Shown here piece by piece: positions 25,020 to 34,722 of a stretch of 51,556 bases of DNA (positions are counted from its first letter, which is position 1; the number at the start of each line of letters is the position of its first letter). The stretch comes from RGIG9041 sp045657265 (GTDB taxonomy: Bacteria > Bacillota > Clostridia > Oscillospirales > QAKW01): positions 1 through 51,556 of the forward strand of contig JAZOSU010000014.1 in NCBI GenBank assembly GCA_045657265.1, given 5' to 3'. Made by a program: the position numbers and the translations under genes. The notes under the pieces were generated by a model that did no database searches, was not told where the DNA came from, and was given only the letters and a program-made list of their open reading frames with translations.

Positions 25020-28000
25020 ATACTCTCTTCTCCTTTCAGAAAATTATCGGGCAGTTTTTCAAGTTTTCTTGCGCAGTCTGCCTTTTGATCAATACGGCAT
25101 ATATCTTTAAAATCGCAGTATTCACAAGAGTTTATACCCGAATCAACGATAGGCGAAATCGATATATCACCTTTTGTTATACTCTCACCTACCCATTTTA
25201 TTTTGCTTTGGGTATAATCAACAAGTCTTTCAATTTGCTTGCTATCTACAATACTGTCTTTTTTAATATTACCGATATATTCTTGACTTTTGTCAAGTCT
25301 TGAAAGAATATCGCCGTCACTGCAAAAAATTCCGTCTCTTGTATAGTAAGCGGATATTTTTTTGCGGTAAGTCTCCTCGTCCATAGGCTTTGCATCTTTT
25401 GTTTCTACCTTCGGAAGCCCCACTTTAAGATAGTACATAGCGGCAAATTTAACGTCTTTATATTTAGAACGCACTGCCCCTGCATATATGGGAAGCTGCA
25501 TAGAAATACCGTTATATATTTTTTTGAGAGAAAATTTCTGGCTTCCGCTTTTATAGTCGATTACTTTTACGTATTTACCTTCATCGGTATCAAGCATATC
25601 CACACGGTCTATGCTTCCCACAAGAGACAAACTGTATCCGTTTTCAAGCCGTGTTGGCTGTACGTACTGTGAAATGTCAATTTCAAAATCAAAAGGTTTA
25701 AAATCCGAATTCTGAATTTCACCTGTAATATCTATTGCCGCACTTTCAAGAGCGTACTTAGCTCTTGAAAACAGATAATCAAATCTGCGTGAGCGTCCCT
25801 TACAGTTTTTTAAATCGGTATTATAATATTCATCTGAAATTTCGTTTACTATATTTTTAATTTGTTTTTCATCTGCATCTGAAATATCATAGTCTCCGCC
25901 CAAAAGACGTTCAAGACCTGCATGTATAAAGGTACCCATATTGGCAGGATTGAATTCAACAGGTTCATTTTTACTGATACGAAGACCTCTATCCAAAAAG
26001 AATTTAAAAGGACAGTTTATGTATTCTTCTATTCCTGAAAAACTGAGTCTTAAATGTTTGGAATACATTCCCTCAACAATACTGTCACTCAGGGTTTCAG
26101 GTTGTTTATTCTCAGAAATCGGAGAAAATCCCGTAAGCTCAAAAATCGCCTGTAACACCTGCTCGTTTTCTGCGCTCTGAGCAATTTCTCCTGCAGATGA
26201 CAAAGATACAAAATAGAAATCGTCAGGCAGGTTTTCTTTTTCGGTATATTCCAGTCCTGTCAGTTTTATTATATTTTCAATATATTCTGACGGAAGTTTT
26301 ATTTCACCCGTTATTTCAAAGCGTGACATTGAAAGAACAAGTTCTTCTGATGGCGAGGTTATTGCAACGTACAAATCAAATTTTTCACGCAAAGACCTTG
26401 TTATAAAATCCATAGACACGGGTATTCCGTATTTAATAAAAATACGCTTATCTTTTTCTGATATAAGAGAGCTGTCTGAGAAAGGTTTGGGTATTATGCC
26501 GTCGTTCATACAAGGAATATACACGCATCTGAGGTGTTCTTCTCTGACAAGTCCGATATTGGCAATTACCACCTCGTCAACTCTTGAGGGACGATGGGAA
26601 ACTTTAACCTGTGATGCGAGGACAGAAATCATATCGCTAAAACGCACAGCAGACAAATATTGCCCTGCAAAAACCTCGTCTATACTATCGAGCATATCAA
26701 TAAAAATGTCGTATACTCTCATATACTCATCGTAGAGTTTTCTGTTACCCTTTTCAAAAAAGGCATCTGCAATTTTTTCAAGGTTTGCCCTTACGGAAAA
26801 GTCCTCTAAAAGCTGATATATTGCATACAGAATATTTCTTGTGCTTTTTGCTTTTTTTATCTTTTCGGAAAATTCACAAAGCGGATGATATATACTGTTT
26901 TTAAGGTCGTTTATTTTTTCAAGAAGTGCGCTATCCTGCTCGTTTTCTTTTCCGAAAATACCGAAAGGACTTTGTGTCCAGTCTGATTCAGACCAGTTCT
27001 TACCGCGTATTTTCCACATACGGACATAGTTTTCAAGCACACTTATATCATCAAAACAAATCGGCGTAAGTCCTGTTTTTAAAAGACCAAATACACTTTC
27101 ATATTCAAATCCGTCAGTTACAACATCAAGAGCATTTAGCACAAACGCCATCAGCGGTTTTGACAAAAGCGAACGGTTTTCGTCTATATATACGGGTATT
27201 CCGTGTTTTTCAAAAATTGTCATAGCAACAGTCGAAATACTGTTTGTATCAGGTACCATCACCGCAATATCCCTGTATCTGTATTTTTTTGACAACACGT
27301 CATTTTTGATTTTACAAGCTATAAAATTCAGTTCTTCGCTGAAATTTTTAGCGGCATAAACTGTAACATTACCGTCATTTTCAAATTTTTCTTGTGTATC
27401 ATTTTCTGAAAAACCATACTTTTCTATAAACGAAAGAGATGATGAAACAAATTTCAAGCTATCACAAACAGGCTCATAGTTTACCGGCATTTTTGCTTTT
27501 TTGCAGAGTTTTTCTATTTTTTCTATTTCGCTGTTTACCGTAGAGAAAAGCTCATCTTCAAGGTCTGTTGTGAAATAAAAATGCAAAGCATCTGCCTGAG
27601 AAAGTATTTGAGTAAGCATAAGATACTGAGAGGGAGTAAATCCGTAAAATCCGTCAAAAATCACGGCTGAGCCCGAAAAGAAATCACAAAGCTCGATAAT
27701 TCCCGATGCATTGGCAATATCTGTACCGGGAGCTTTATATTCTTCATTCCAGAGTCTGAGATATTCGTTATATATTGTAAAAAGATCTGTATATTTACGT
27801 TTTATTGAATCGGTCATTTCTTTTTCGGGCAAAGAAAAAACCGCCTTCTCAGTCATACAGTTTGTTTCAAACTCAGAAAAAACCGACACAAGTTTTGATA
27901 TAAATCCACTTTGGAAAGCAACGCTTTTATAATAGGTCAGTTTATCATAAACAGACAAAACAGCGCGGTAAACCGCCGCCGATATCATTACATTGTCAGG

Positions 28001-28234
28001 AGTTTTTTTTGCACAGTTTCCGTATTTTCTGAATATTTCGTTACAAAGTCTCGCAAAACTCAAAACGCTTACTTTGTTCCCAAAAACCGAGCCTATACTG
28101 AATTCTCTTTGAAGTGAAAGCTGTTCAGGCACGATTACAAAAACCTTTTTGTTGTTATCAAGAAAGGTTTTTATAGTATTGTTTATATCTGACGTTTTAT
28201 CAACGTCTGCTCTTGCGTATTTTACAGTTACCAT
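25016..28234 (-). CDS. addB: AddB nuclease subunit with degenerate Walker A
   Basis: Second subunit of the AddAB double-strand-break complex. The C-terminal nuclease has VIDYKSGS, and four cysteines for the Fe-S cluster are present: one in EEYINCPFKFF and three in CEYCDFKDIC. The N terminus aligns with family members that start with a G-x-x-G-x-G-K-T loop, but here it reads ARADVDKTS: all three glycines are gone while K-T stays. ATP binding at this site is therefore doubtful. AGGAG lies 6 nt before the ATG. 1072 aa, within the family range. Confidence 0.93.
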   Translation of the reverse strand: MVTVKYARADVDKTSDINNTIKTFLDNNKKVFVIVPEQLSLQREFSIGSVFGNKVSVLSFARLCNEIFRKYGNCAKKTPDNVMISAAVYRAVLSVYDKLTYYKSVAFQSGFISKLVSVFSEFETNCMTEKAVFSLPEKEMTDSIKRKYTDLFTIYNEYLRLWNEEYKAPGTDIANASGIIELCDFFSGSAVIFDGFYGFTPSQYLMLTQILSQADALHFYFTTDLEDELFSTVNSEIEKIEKLCKKAKMPVNYEPVCDSLKFVSSSLSFIEKYGFSENDTQEKFENDGNVTVYAAKNFSEELNFIACKIKNDVLSKKYRYRDIAVMVPDTNSISTVAMTIFEKHGIPVYIDENRSLLSKPLMAFVLNALDVVTDGFEYESVFGLLKTGLTPICFDDISVLENYVRMWKIRGKNWSESDWTQSPFGIFGKENEQDSALLEKINDLKNSIYHPLCEFSEKIKKAKSTRNILYAIYQLLEDFSVRANLEKIADAFFEKGNRKLYDEYMRVYDIFIDMLDSIDEVFAGQYLSAVRFSDMISVLASQVKVSHRPSRVDEVVIANIGLVREEHLRCVYIPCMNDGIIPKPFSDSSLISEKDKRIFIKYGIPVSMDFITRSLREKFDLYVAITSPSEELVLSMSRFEITGEIKLPSEYIENIIKLTGLEYTEKENLPDDFYFVSLSSAGEIAQSAENEQVLQAIFELTGFSPISENKQPETLSDSIVEGMYSKHLRLSFSGIEEYINCPFKFFLDRGLRISKNEPVEFNPANMGTFIHAGLERLLGGDYDISDADEKQIKNIVNEISDEYYNTDLKNCKGRSRRFDYLFSRAKYALESAAIDITGEIQNSDFKPFDFEIDISQYVQPTRLENGYSLSLVGSIDRVDMLDTDEGKYVKVIDYKSGSQKFSLKKIYNGISMQLPIYAGAVRSKYKDVKFAAMYYLKVGLPKVETKDAKPMDEETYRKKISAYYTRDGIFCSDGDILSRLDKSQEYIGNIKKDSIVDSKQIERLVDYTQSKIKWVGESITKGDISISPIVDSGINSCEYCDFKDICRIDQKADCARKLEKLPDNFLKGEESI

Positions 28235-28249
28235 TTACTCTCCTAAAAC

Positions 28250-28272
28250 AAAAACCTCCAACGGAGGTTTTT
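28250..28272 (-). terminator. Terminator upstream of addB
   Basis: A 10-bp stem with a 3-nt loop, followed on the minus strand by TTTTT-G-TTTT, ends transcription of the GH20 remnant just before the addB ribosome site. Confidence 0.85.
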
Positions 28273-28279
28273 GCACATT

Positions 28280-29183
28280 TTACATAATACAAGGCGTTAC
28301 TATATCTGCCCATCTGCACGATGCTCTCGAATAAAGCTCTGCATTTGCATCTTCTTGTCTGTTATCTATATAAAGGATGGGTTGTTCTAATTCTTCTATT
28401 CTGTCTACCTTACCGTCAACGTATTCCATAATAATATCGGCGCAACACAAAAGACGCTGTTTAAGTCCGCCAAGACGAATCTGATGTGTTTCAAGACCGA
28501 AATTACGGCTTTCATATTTCCACATATTTTCAAAAGAACACAGAAGCTCATTTACCGCGTCTACAGTTTTGGGTATCAGATTTTTTGCAATATCGCAAAG
28601 GGCATTTTTATCCCCTTTTTCATAAGCTTCTCTTATATCTATCGGCAGTATTGATTTATACATATCAACAACCGAAAGTTTCTGCGCCGTTATCTCCCCA
28701 GCCTGTTGTCATTATATCTTTAATACCGTGTTCAATGCATTTATCAATATGCATACCCTCAATATCAAGAGTAAGTTTGGAAACAGAAACAAAGTCTCCC
28801 CATTTCTGAACACCGCCTGCAAAAGCTATATTATTTTTAAAAGCTTTATGGCAACGTACCATTCGTTTTGCGCTTTCCATATTAAATGATTGATCTGCAA
28901 TATAACAAAGATTATCGTGACGCGGAATTTCAATGTACTTATCTGTGTTTACGTTTTGAATCACAGATAACATTCTGTAAAAATGTACTTTTTTAACGTA
29001 TCTGATAATTACTTTATTATCAATTATTTCAAAGCCTATTTCTTTGTCTGCTTTTTCAGCCAAAACTTCAAGACCGTTTTGTGCACATTAAAGTTCAAGC
29101 GTTGAGATAAGTTGATTGGTTCCTTCTATAAAAACTACAGGTAATTTAGTAAAATTAAATATTCTTTTGATAGTACACCTCAT
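28280..29183 (-). pseudogene. Decayed GH20 beta-N-acetylhexosaminidase
   Basis: Pieces of one clostridial GH20 enzyme lie in order. The first 31 codons from ATG 29183 (MRCTIKRIFNFTKLP, IEGTNQLISTLEL) meet a TAA where relatives read on into CAQNGLEVL, which follows in the same frame. After KKVHFYRMLS about 250 residues with the catalytic Asp-Glu pair are missing, and the frame resumes at NIAFAGGVQKW and TTGWGDNGAETF. A TGA and frame change at 28664 mark a second deletion. The C-terminal helical domain (28280-28663, with HQIRLGGLKQRL and WADIVTP) is intact. Neither remaining ORF can be a working glycosidase. A good promoter still stands upstream. Confidence 0.85.
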
Positions 29184-29201
29184 CTTTATATCTATATTAC
29201 A

Positions 29202-29229
29202 AGTATATCATACATCTAATAATTGTCAA
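29202..29229 (-). promoter_or_regulatory. Promoter of the GH20 pseudogene
   Basis: On the minus strand a perfect TTGACA (29224-29229), a 16-bp spacer and TATACT (29202-29207). It remains although the gene is dead. Confidence 0.65.
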
Positions 29230-29233
29230 ACAA

Positions 29234-29269
29234 AAACATCTGTGAAAACTTAAGTTTTCACAGATGTTT
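29234..29269 (-). terminator. Terminator after the penicillin-binding protein gene
   Basis: A perfect 36-nt palindrome (18-nt arms) starts right after the stop codon and is followed on the minus strand by TTG-TTTG. Confidence 0.85.
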
Positions 29270-29270
29270 C

Positions 29271-31628
29271 TTATTCTGCTTTTTTATCTTCTTGTTTGTT
29301 ATCTTCTTTTTTTGTTTCCGTATCTTCTTTTTCGGGTTTTTCGGTTTTGTTATCTGACGGTTTTTTATCCTCTTCCGGTTTTTGTTCAGGTTTATCTGTC
29401 GGTGTCTGCTCAGGTTTTTGTGAAGCATCCGGTGTCTGCTCAGGTGTCTCTACTATATGTCCGTCACAAACTTTTGTAGGTACACCGTCAGGCAGGAACA
29501 TACCGTTTCCAAGCATCTGACACTTATCAGATGGAAGCATACCTGTTTCAAAGCAATACTGACAGCTTACAAGATTTGTAGGTTTGGCAAGAGCTTTATA
29601 TGCAAGACCCTCGTGCACTTTTGACATAACCTTTTTCCAGGTAACAGCAGCAGGGTTTGCGCCTGAATAGTATACCGTCTTTGAATAGTCATATCCATAC
29701 CATACAACACCCGAATAATATGACGTATATCCTGCAAACCATCTGTCATAGTCATTAGATGTTGTACCCGTTTTACCCGCAACCTCAGTTGTGCCGAAAT
29801 TAGCAGGTGTACCCGTACCTGCAGATGCGGCATATGCAAGAAGTGAATTTATTGTTCTTGCAGTCTGCGTCTGCATTGCAGTATGAGATTTAATTTTATT
29901 TTCAAGAATTACTCTTCCGTTCTGGTCAACAACTCTTGTATACAGATACGGTTTTGTATAAGTTCCTTCATTGGGAAATGAAGCATAAGCAGCAGCCATT
30001 TCCACAACGTTAACACCTTTTGACAAAGCGCCAAGACCAAGCGATGCTACGTTCTGGTCATTAACTGCGCTGTTCTGCTCGGGAGTTACCATTGAAGTAA
30101 ACCCAAGATTATCTATCATAAAATCAATAGAACGTTTAAATCCGAGAGCAACGTTGACACGTGCCGCAACAGTATTGAGCGACTGAGCAACACCTGCCTG
30201 AAGAGTAACTTTTTTATTGCTTTCAAAACGTGATTGGTTACGTGGATATTTTTGTGCTTCGTCTATATACCAGTCAAGTATCATAGAAGACGGCGAAAGC
30301 GCATTATTTCCGTCAACACATACACCGTATTCAATAGCAGGAGCATACGTACTGAGCGGTTTAATGCTTGAACCGGGCTGACGGTATGCCATTGTTGCTC
30401 TGTTAAGACCTCTGGCATCTGTTTTTTCACCTATACCGCCTGCCATTGCCACAACTGCGCCTGTAGCATTATCTACGATTGCCATTGAGCTTTGGGGAGT
30501 AACTTTATTTCCTTTATCGTCAAATGCGTATATGCCGGGGAAATTAGACGGATCTTTATACACGCTGTCAACATCAGCCTGTACGTCTACGTCCATTGTT
30601 GTATAAATCTGAAGTCCGCCTGAAAACAGAAGAGATTCTGCATATACTTTACTATAGCCTTTAAGATTAACAAGGTCATCTATTACAGCTTCTGTTACAG
30701 CATCAACAAAATAGCTTTTTACGTCATTAGTATTTGAAGAAACCGAGCTTGATTTGAAAACAAGTTGTTCTGCTTTCGCAGCAGTTGCAGCAGCTTCATC
30801 AATATAACCGAGTTCTACCATTTTATTAAGTATATTTGCGCTTCGTTCTTTATTGTTTTCAGGATTTACAAGTGGGTCATAGTATGTGGGCGCTTTTGTG
30901 ATAGATGCAATACAAGCACACTCAGCAAGAGTAAGTTCACTTACGTCTTTACCGAAATATTTATGTGCAGCCGTCTGCACACCGTTACATCCCTGTGAAA
31001 GATAAATAGTATTAAGATAAACCTCAAGTATCTGGTCTTTATTATGCTGACTTTCGAGATACCAGGCTCTTCTCATTTCCTGTATCTTACGGGTAATTGT
31101 CTGTTCGTCATCCTCTGACAAATTTTTTACAAGCTGCTGAGTAATGGTAGAACCACCGAAAGATTTATTACTGAACGGATTGAAAAAGTTAACTACCGCA
31201 TGAAGAGTTCTTTTTATATCAACACCGCCATGCTGATAAAAACGTTCATCTTCTATTGCAACAAAAGCCTTCTGCAGATGGTCAGGAATCTGATTTATAT
31301 TAACCCAGATACGATTTTCCGTTCCGTGAAGTTTTTCTATCTCAACAGCTTCTGTACCTTTAACACCGTAGACAGTTGTAGTATAGTTAAGAGAATTATC
31401 AAGATAAGAAAGGTCAAACTCACCGTTAACATAAAAGAATGCATACCATATAAACATACATCCTGTGAAAAAGCAGGTCAGAATACCTGTAAAACAAACC
31501 GCCCAGATTCCTCTTCGCATTTTATAGGAAAGTTTTGGCTTTGATTTTTCTTCCTTGGGATTCTTTTTGAGTTTTGCTTTCAGGTTATCGTAAATATTCA
31601 ATAATTTTGCAACTATTTTTTTAAGCAT
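29271..31628 (-). CDS. Class A penicillin-binding protein (PBP1A type)
   Basis: Bifunctional peptidoglycan synthase. After a basic cytoplasmic tail and one membrane segment (about residues 40-65), the GT51 glycosyltransferase has AIEDERFYQHGG with its catalytic Glu, FGGSTITQQLVKN, and YLNTIYLSQGCNGV. The transpeptidase has the Ser nucleophile in PGSSIKPLS, SLN as the SxN motif, and GKTGTT. A charged Pro/Glu/Lys/Asp tail of about 55 residues follows. The ATG at 31628 is preferred over an in-frame ATG at 31661 because GGAGGG lies 6 nt before it. 785 aa. Confidence 0.95.
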   Translation of the reverse strand: MLKKIVAKLLNIYDNLKAKLKKNPKEEKSKPKLSYKMRRGIWAVCFTGILTCFFTGCMFIWYAFFYVNGEFDLSYLDNSLNYTTTVYGVKGTEAVEIEKLHGTENRIWVNINQIPDHLQKAFVAIEDERFYQHGGVDIKRTLHAVVNFFNPFSNKSFGGSTITQQLVKNLSEDDEQTITRKIQEMRRAWYLESQHNKDQILEVYLNTIYLSQGCNGVQTAAHKYFGKDVSELTLAECACIASITKAPTYYDPLVNPENNKERSANILNKMVELGYIDEAAATAAKAEQLVFKSSSVSSNTNDVKSYFVDAVTEAVIDDLVNLKGYSKVYAESLLFSGGLQIYTTMDVDVQADVDSVYKDPSNFPGIYAFDDKGNKVTPQSSMAIVDNATGAVVAMAGGIGEKTDARGLNRATMAYRQPGSSIKPLSTYAPAIEYGVCVDGNNALSPSSMILDWYIDEAQKYPRNQSRFESNKKVTLQAGVAQSLNTVAARVNVALGFKRSIDFMIDNLGFTSMVTPEQNSAVNDQNVASLGLGALSKGVNVVEMAAAYASFPNEGTYTKPYLYTRVVDQNGRVILENKIKSHTAMQTQTARTINSLLAYAASAGTGTPANFGTTEVAGKTGTTSNDYDRWFAGYTSYYSGVVWYGYDYSKTVYYSGANPAAVTWKKVMSKVHEGLAYKALAKPTNLVSCQYCFETGMLPSDKCQMLGNGMFLPDGVPTKVCDGHIVETPEQTPDASQKPEQTPTDKPEQKPEEDKKPSDNKTEKPEKEDTETKKEDNKQEDKKAE

Positions 31629-31665
31629 AGATACCCTCCGGGTACAAAATTTATTATTCAATTCA

Positions 31666-31693
31666 ATTATAGCACAACTGACTGATTTTTCAA
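31666..31693 (-). promoter_or_regulatory. Promoter of the penicillin-binding protein gene
   Basis: On the minus strand TTGAAA (31688-31693), a 16-bp spacer and a perfect TATAAT (31666-31671). Confidence 0.65.
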
Positions 31694-31709
31694 TAGTGAC
31701 AGATAAAAT

Positions 31710-32540
31710 TTAACAACTACGCTTTTTAAAATATTTTTCAGATTTCAGCTTAACAAGTTTGGTAGCATAATTTGAAAAACCTACCTCTGAGTTTATTTTG
31801 ACAAGCCCCAGAGAACATACAGCAATTACATATGCCGATACTGATTTTGCATAAACAGACAAAGTCGTATTCATATTATCAGAAATAATATATTTTGCCA
31901 TACGCAGAGCTTCAAGCACACCGACTGAAGAATATGTTAAAAATACATATTTACACATTATATACTTCATTTTAATATAAGTAAAAACGCATATAACCGC
32001 TATCCATTCAACGACTGTCAACATCACAAAAAAATCATTACTCATTACAAGCTTTGCCGCGCTTTGAAGAAAATCTCTTTCATAATCGAATATGTTTTGT
32101 CCCGAAAGTAAGACGCTTATAATAAAAATCACACATTCGACAAGCAGTGCAAATGTGAGAATTACTATTCTCCATAAAAAAACAATTATACGTTTTAACG
32201 TATTTATCAAAACCGCCTTAAAAAGCAAACGAGGTTTTGTAAATAAGTTAAAAATATACCAAACTGATATTTTTTTGTTTTTCGATTTTATAATGTAATC
32301 AGATATACCGAAAGACACAGGGGTATAAATCAATGACGACAAAAAAATAACAACAAAAGTCCACAAATAGAATTTATAGGAAAGATACACACTCCCTGTA
32401 AATGCTTTTACAAATTCACCTTTAATATTATATAAAAAAACCGCTCCGATACTTACCAATACTGCAAATCCGAATATCAGCCACACCGAAAAGCTTTTTA
32501 TAATAACCGACGTTAAATTGTTTGTATTTTTATTTTTCAT
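31710..32540 (-). CDS. Multi-pass membrane protein of unknown function
   Basis: 276 residues with about six hydrophobic segments and a basic C terminus (KSEKYFKKRSC). The pattern, with long amphipathic stretches between helices and KYIISDNMNTTLS near the end, resembles DUF975-like integral membrane proteins, but I do not recognise a family with confidence. No ribosome site is visible: TATAAT repeats at 32543-32548 and 32550-32555 lie immediately before the ATG. It precedes the penicillin-binding protein gene on the same strand but that gene has its own promoter. Confidence 0.75.
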   Translation of the reverse strand: MKNKNTNNLTSVIIKSFSVWLIFGFAVLVSIGAVFLYNIKGEFVKAFTGSVYLSYKFYLWTFVVIFLSSLIYTPVSFGISDYIIKSKNKKISVWYIFNLFTKPRLLFKAVLINTLKRIIVFLWRIVILTFALLVECVIFIISVLLSGQNIFDYERDFLQSAAKLVMSNDFFVMLTVVEWIAVICVFTYIKMKYIMCKYVFLTYSSVGVLEALRMAKYIISDNMNTTLSVYAKSVSAYVIAVCSLGLVKINSEVGFSNYATKLVKLKSEKYFKKRSC

Positions 32541-32588
32541 ACATTATATATTATATGAACAAAAAATAAATATACCGTATATCACAAA

Positions 32589-32616
32589 AAAACCGCGCAG
32601 TATTCTGCGCGGTTTT
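32589..32616 (-). terminator. Terminator after the solute-binding lipoprotein gene
   Basis: A GC-rich 12-bp stem with loop of 4 nt, followed by seven T on the minus strand. Confidence 0.9.
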
Positions 32617-32622
32617 ACATAA

Positions 32623-34569
32623 TTAATATATAAAGAGAATTGACGGTGGTATGAATGCAGCTGACAATGTAGGAAGTATACTATGTGTCAACTGTGTTTT
32701 TCTGTCGTTTGGATCTATCTTACCGTAATAGAATTCACTCCATGTATCAAACATACTTGCATCATATGAGCCAACAGATGTATTCTTTCTGTACATAGGC
32801 TGTGTCAGAGTTTCGTTGAAATCAGCAAATACCTGAAGTGACTGATAAAGGCTTACCTGTGAAGGAGCAAGTCTGTCAGCTACTGTGCTGCCGTAAAGTT
32901 TAAATGCTGTGTTTACATTATAAACAACTGAACGATAGAAAGATACACCGATGTTTGATTTCATTTTCTTGTATCTTGTCTGCTGATCTTCTGTCATCGT
33001 TTTAAGTACAGGTGCTTCACAGTTTTCTTTCCAAGCTTTTGTAAGTTCTTCTGCTACGCGAAGTGCAACAGCAGGATTCTCACAAGTTTTAAGCACTGAA
33101 AATCCGCCTATCCATCCTGCACAGTAAGGTTTAACAAGAGCACCGTTGCTGTCGAATATGTCACCTTCTGAATCAGGAGCTGTAGCTCTTATAATGTTTT
33201 CTGTACCAAGACCGTAAGGAACAGGTACAAAATCAAAGTTTCTTTCAGCAATTTCAGCTGCATCTTTTACCATTGCATAGTCTTCAAGATCCATAGTAAC
33301 AAATGAATATGATGAAATTGTATCATTACCTGTATATTCACCTACAGCTTTTTCTACTGTATCATCAAAGTCATCTGCATTTGTCCATGCAGCTACATAG
33401 TTTGATTTGTCAGCACCGAGTGTTGACCAGTACCATGACTGTACAAGGTCCATATTTTTGCCAACTGAATCAAGTGCTTCTCTTGAAACGATAGGAGCAT
33501 CAACCTGTGCTATAAGAGTGCTATAGTTAACAGCGAAGGAATCGTTACCTTCCATACCCATCCAGATATCAAGGTTTCTGTCATCATCAATTATTGATGC
33601 AAGACCTACTCTGCCGTTTATGGTTGAAGCTTTAAGAATTTCAGTAAATGCAGAAACACTCCATTTGTCATTATTAAACATTGTAATCGGGTCTTCTACT
33701 TTAAGCTCAACTGTACCAAGTTCTTCATTTCCCGCAAGTGTAACATCCGGTACAACTATGTTGGAAGGATCATAAGCAAGCATATAGGGAGCGCCGATAC
33801 CGGAAGCTACAAAACATTTTTCTTTTTCTTCACTTTTAAGTGTAAACTTGGAAGAAAAGTCTGAAAGAAATGTATCAAGTTTATCACCGATTTTAAAGTT
33901 AATAAATTTTGATATATCCTGTGTGAAGTGCTGTGTATAACCCCATGACTGCTGGTCTACATACATAAGGTCTGCGCTTTCTCCAGCAAGTACCTTTTTC
34001 TTAACTGTGGCAACATAATCGTCAGGAATTATTGTAACAGCTACGTTCATATTCAAATTACTTGAAATTGTTTCAACAGCGTTTGCCTGTGAATCAAAAA
34101 GTGAATAAGGCATATAAACCTTTACTGTACGGCTTGTCATAAGCTCGTCTTTAACACCTGTTGCGCTTGAAGCATCTACAACCGTTGTTGAAAGTGAACT
34201 GAGTATCGCATCTATTCTACTAATTACATCACCCGGTGCATTAAAGGGTGTTGTTACGTTTACCGGTGGTTCCTCAGGCTCCTCAGGTTCCTCAGGCTCC
34301 TCAGGTTCCTCAGGTTCTTCAGGTTCTTCAGGTTCCTCAGGTTCCTCAGGTTCCTCAGGTTCCTCAGGCTCCTCAGGTTCTTCAGGTTCCTCAGGCTCAG
34401 GCTGAACCAACTGATCTTTTGCTAAAAGGCTTAAAAGACGGTTATTATTATCTGTGCTGTTGTTCTTTGCCCCGTCAGGTCTGTTTATGTAGTTACAACC
34501 TGCAAAAGATATCAACATCAGACAAATAAGCATCAAAGCCAGAATTGATTTAAGCTTGCCATGCTTCAT
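32623..34569 (-). CDS. Large extracellular solute-binding lipoprotein with (EEP)n linker
   Basis: Probably binds a sugar or other solute at the cell surface. A lipoprotein signal ends in FAGC, followed by an Asn/Asp-rich stretch and about 14 repeats of Glu-Glu-Pro. The rest (about 550 residues) looks like a family-1 binding protein: VKVYMPYSLFDSQANAVETI, SADLMYVDQQSWGY, CAGWIGGFSVLKTCENP. The start at ATG 34569 suits GGAGG at 9 nt; an ATG two codons earlier is too close. No permease or ATPase gene adjoins it, so it may serve a distant or shared importer, or act as a sensor. 648 aa. Confidence 0.82.
   Translation of the reverse strand: MKHGKLKSILALMLICLMLISFAGCNYINRPDGAKNNSTDNNNRLLSLLAKDQLVQPEPEEPEEPEEPEEPEEPEEPEEPEEPEEPEEPEEPEEPEEPEEPPVNVTTPFNAPGDVISRIDAILSSLSTTVVDASSATGVKDELMTSRTVKVYMPYSLFDSQANAVETISSNLNMNVAVTIIPDDYVATVKKKVLAGESADLMYVDQQSWGYTQHFTQDISKFINFKIGDKLDTFLSDFSSKFTLKSEEKEKCFVASGIGAPYMLAYDPSNIVVPDVTLAGNEELGTVELKVEDPITMFNNDKWSVSAFTEILKASTINGRVGLASIIDDDRNLDIWMGMEGNDSFAVNYSTLIAQVDAPIVSREALDSVGKNMDLVQSWYWSTLGADKSNYVAAWTNADDFDDTVEKAVGEYTGNDTISSYSFVTMDLEDYAMVKDAAEIAERNFDFVPVPYGLGTENIIRATAPDSEGDIFDSNGALVKPYCAGWIGGFSVLKTCENPAVALRVAEELTKAWKENCEAPVLKTMTEDQQTRYKKMKSNIGVSFYRSVVYNVNTAFKLYGSTVADRLAPSQVSLYQSLQVFADFNETLTQPMYRKNTSVGSYDASMFDTWSEFYYGKIDPNDRKTQLTHSILPTLSAAFIPPSILFIY
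34268..34393 (-). repeat. Nonanucleotide tandem repeat encoding Glu-Glu-Pro
   Basis: Fourteen head-to-tail copies of a 9-bp unit (plus-strand GGTTCCTCA with third-codon-position variants) lie inside the lipoprotein gene. Copy-number change would alter linker length in steps of three residues without breaking the frame. Confidence 0.9.
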
Positions 34570-34637
34570 GCACATTTACCTCCCAAAACATAACTGCGTA
34601 TAGCATTCGTCATTATATATTTATAAATTATATGAAA

Positions 34638-34666
34638 AGTATAACATATGGCAGAGCCTATTTCAA
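34638..34666 (-). promoter_or_regulatory. Promoter of the solute-binding lipoprotein gene
   Basis: On the minus strand TTGAAA (34661-34666), a 17-bp spacer and TATACT (34638-34643), leaving a leader of about 65 nt. Confidence 0.65.
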
Positions 34667-34722
34667 GAGCAATATTAAAATTAGTAAAATTGCATAAAAA
34701 TATATATTTTTTTTAGATATCT

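Noticed and set aside
28665..29063. Independent 132-residue protein
   Set aside because: It is the middle of the GH20 relic: the frame continues upstream to an older start through a TAA and ends at a deletion scar.
34268..34393. CRISPR-like array
   Set aside because: The units are 9 bp, contiguous without spacers, and in frame within a lipoprotein linker.
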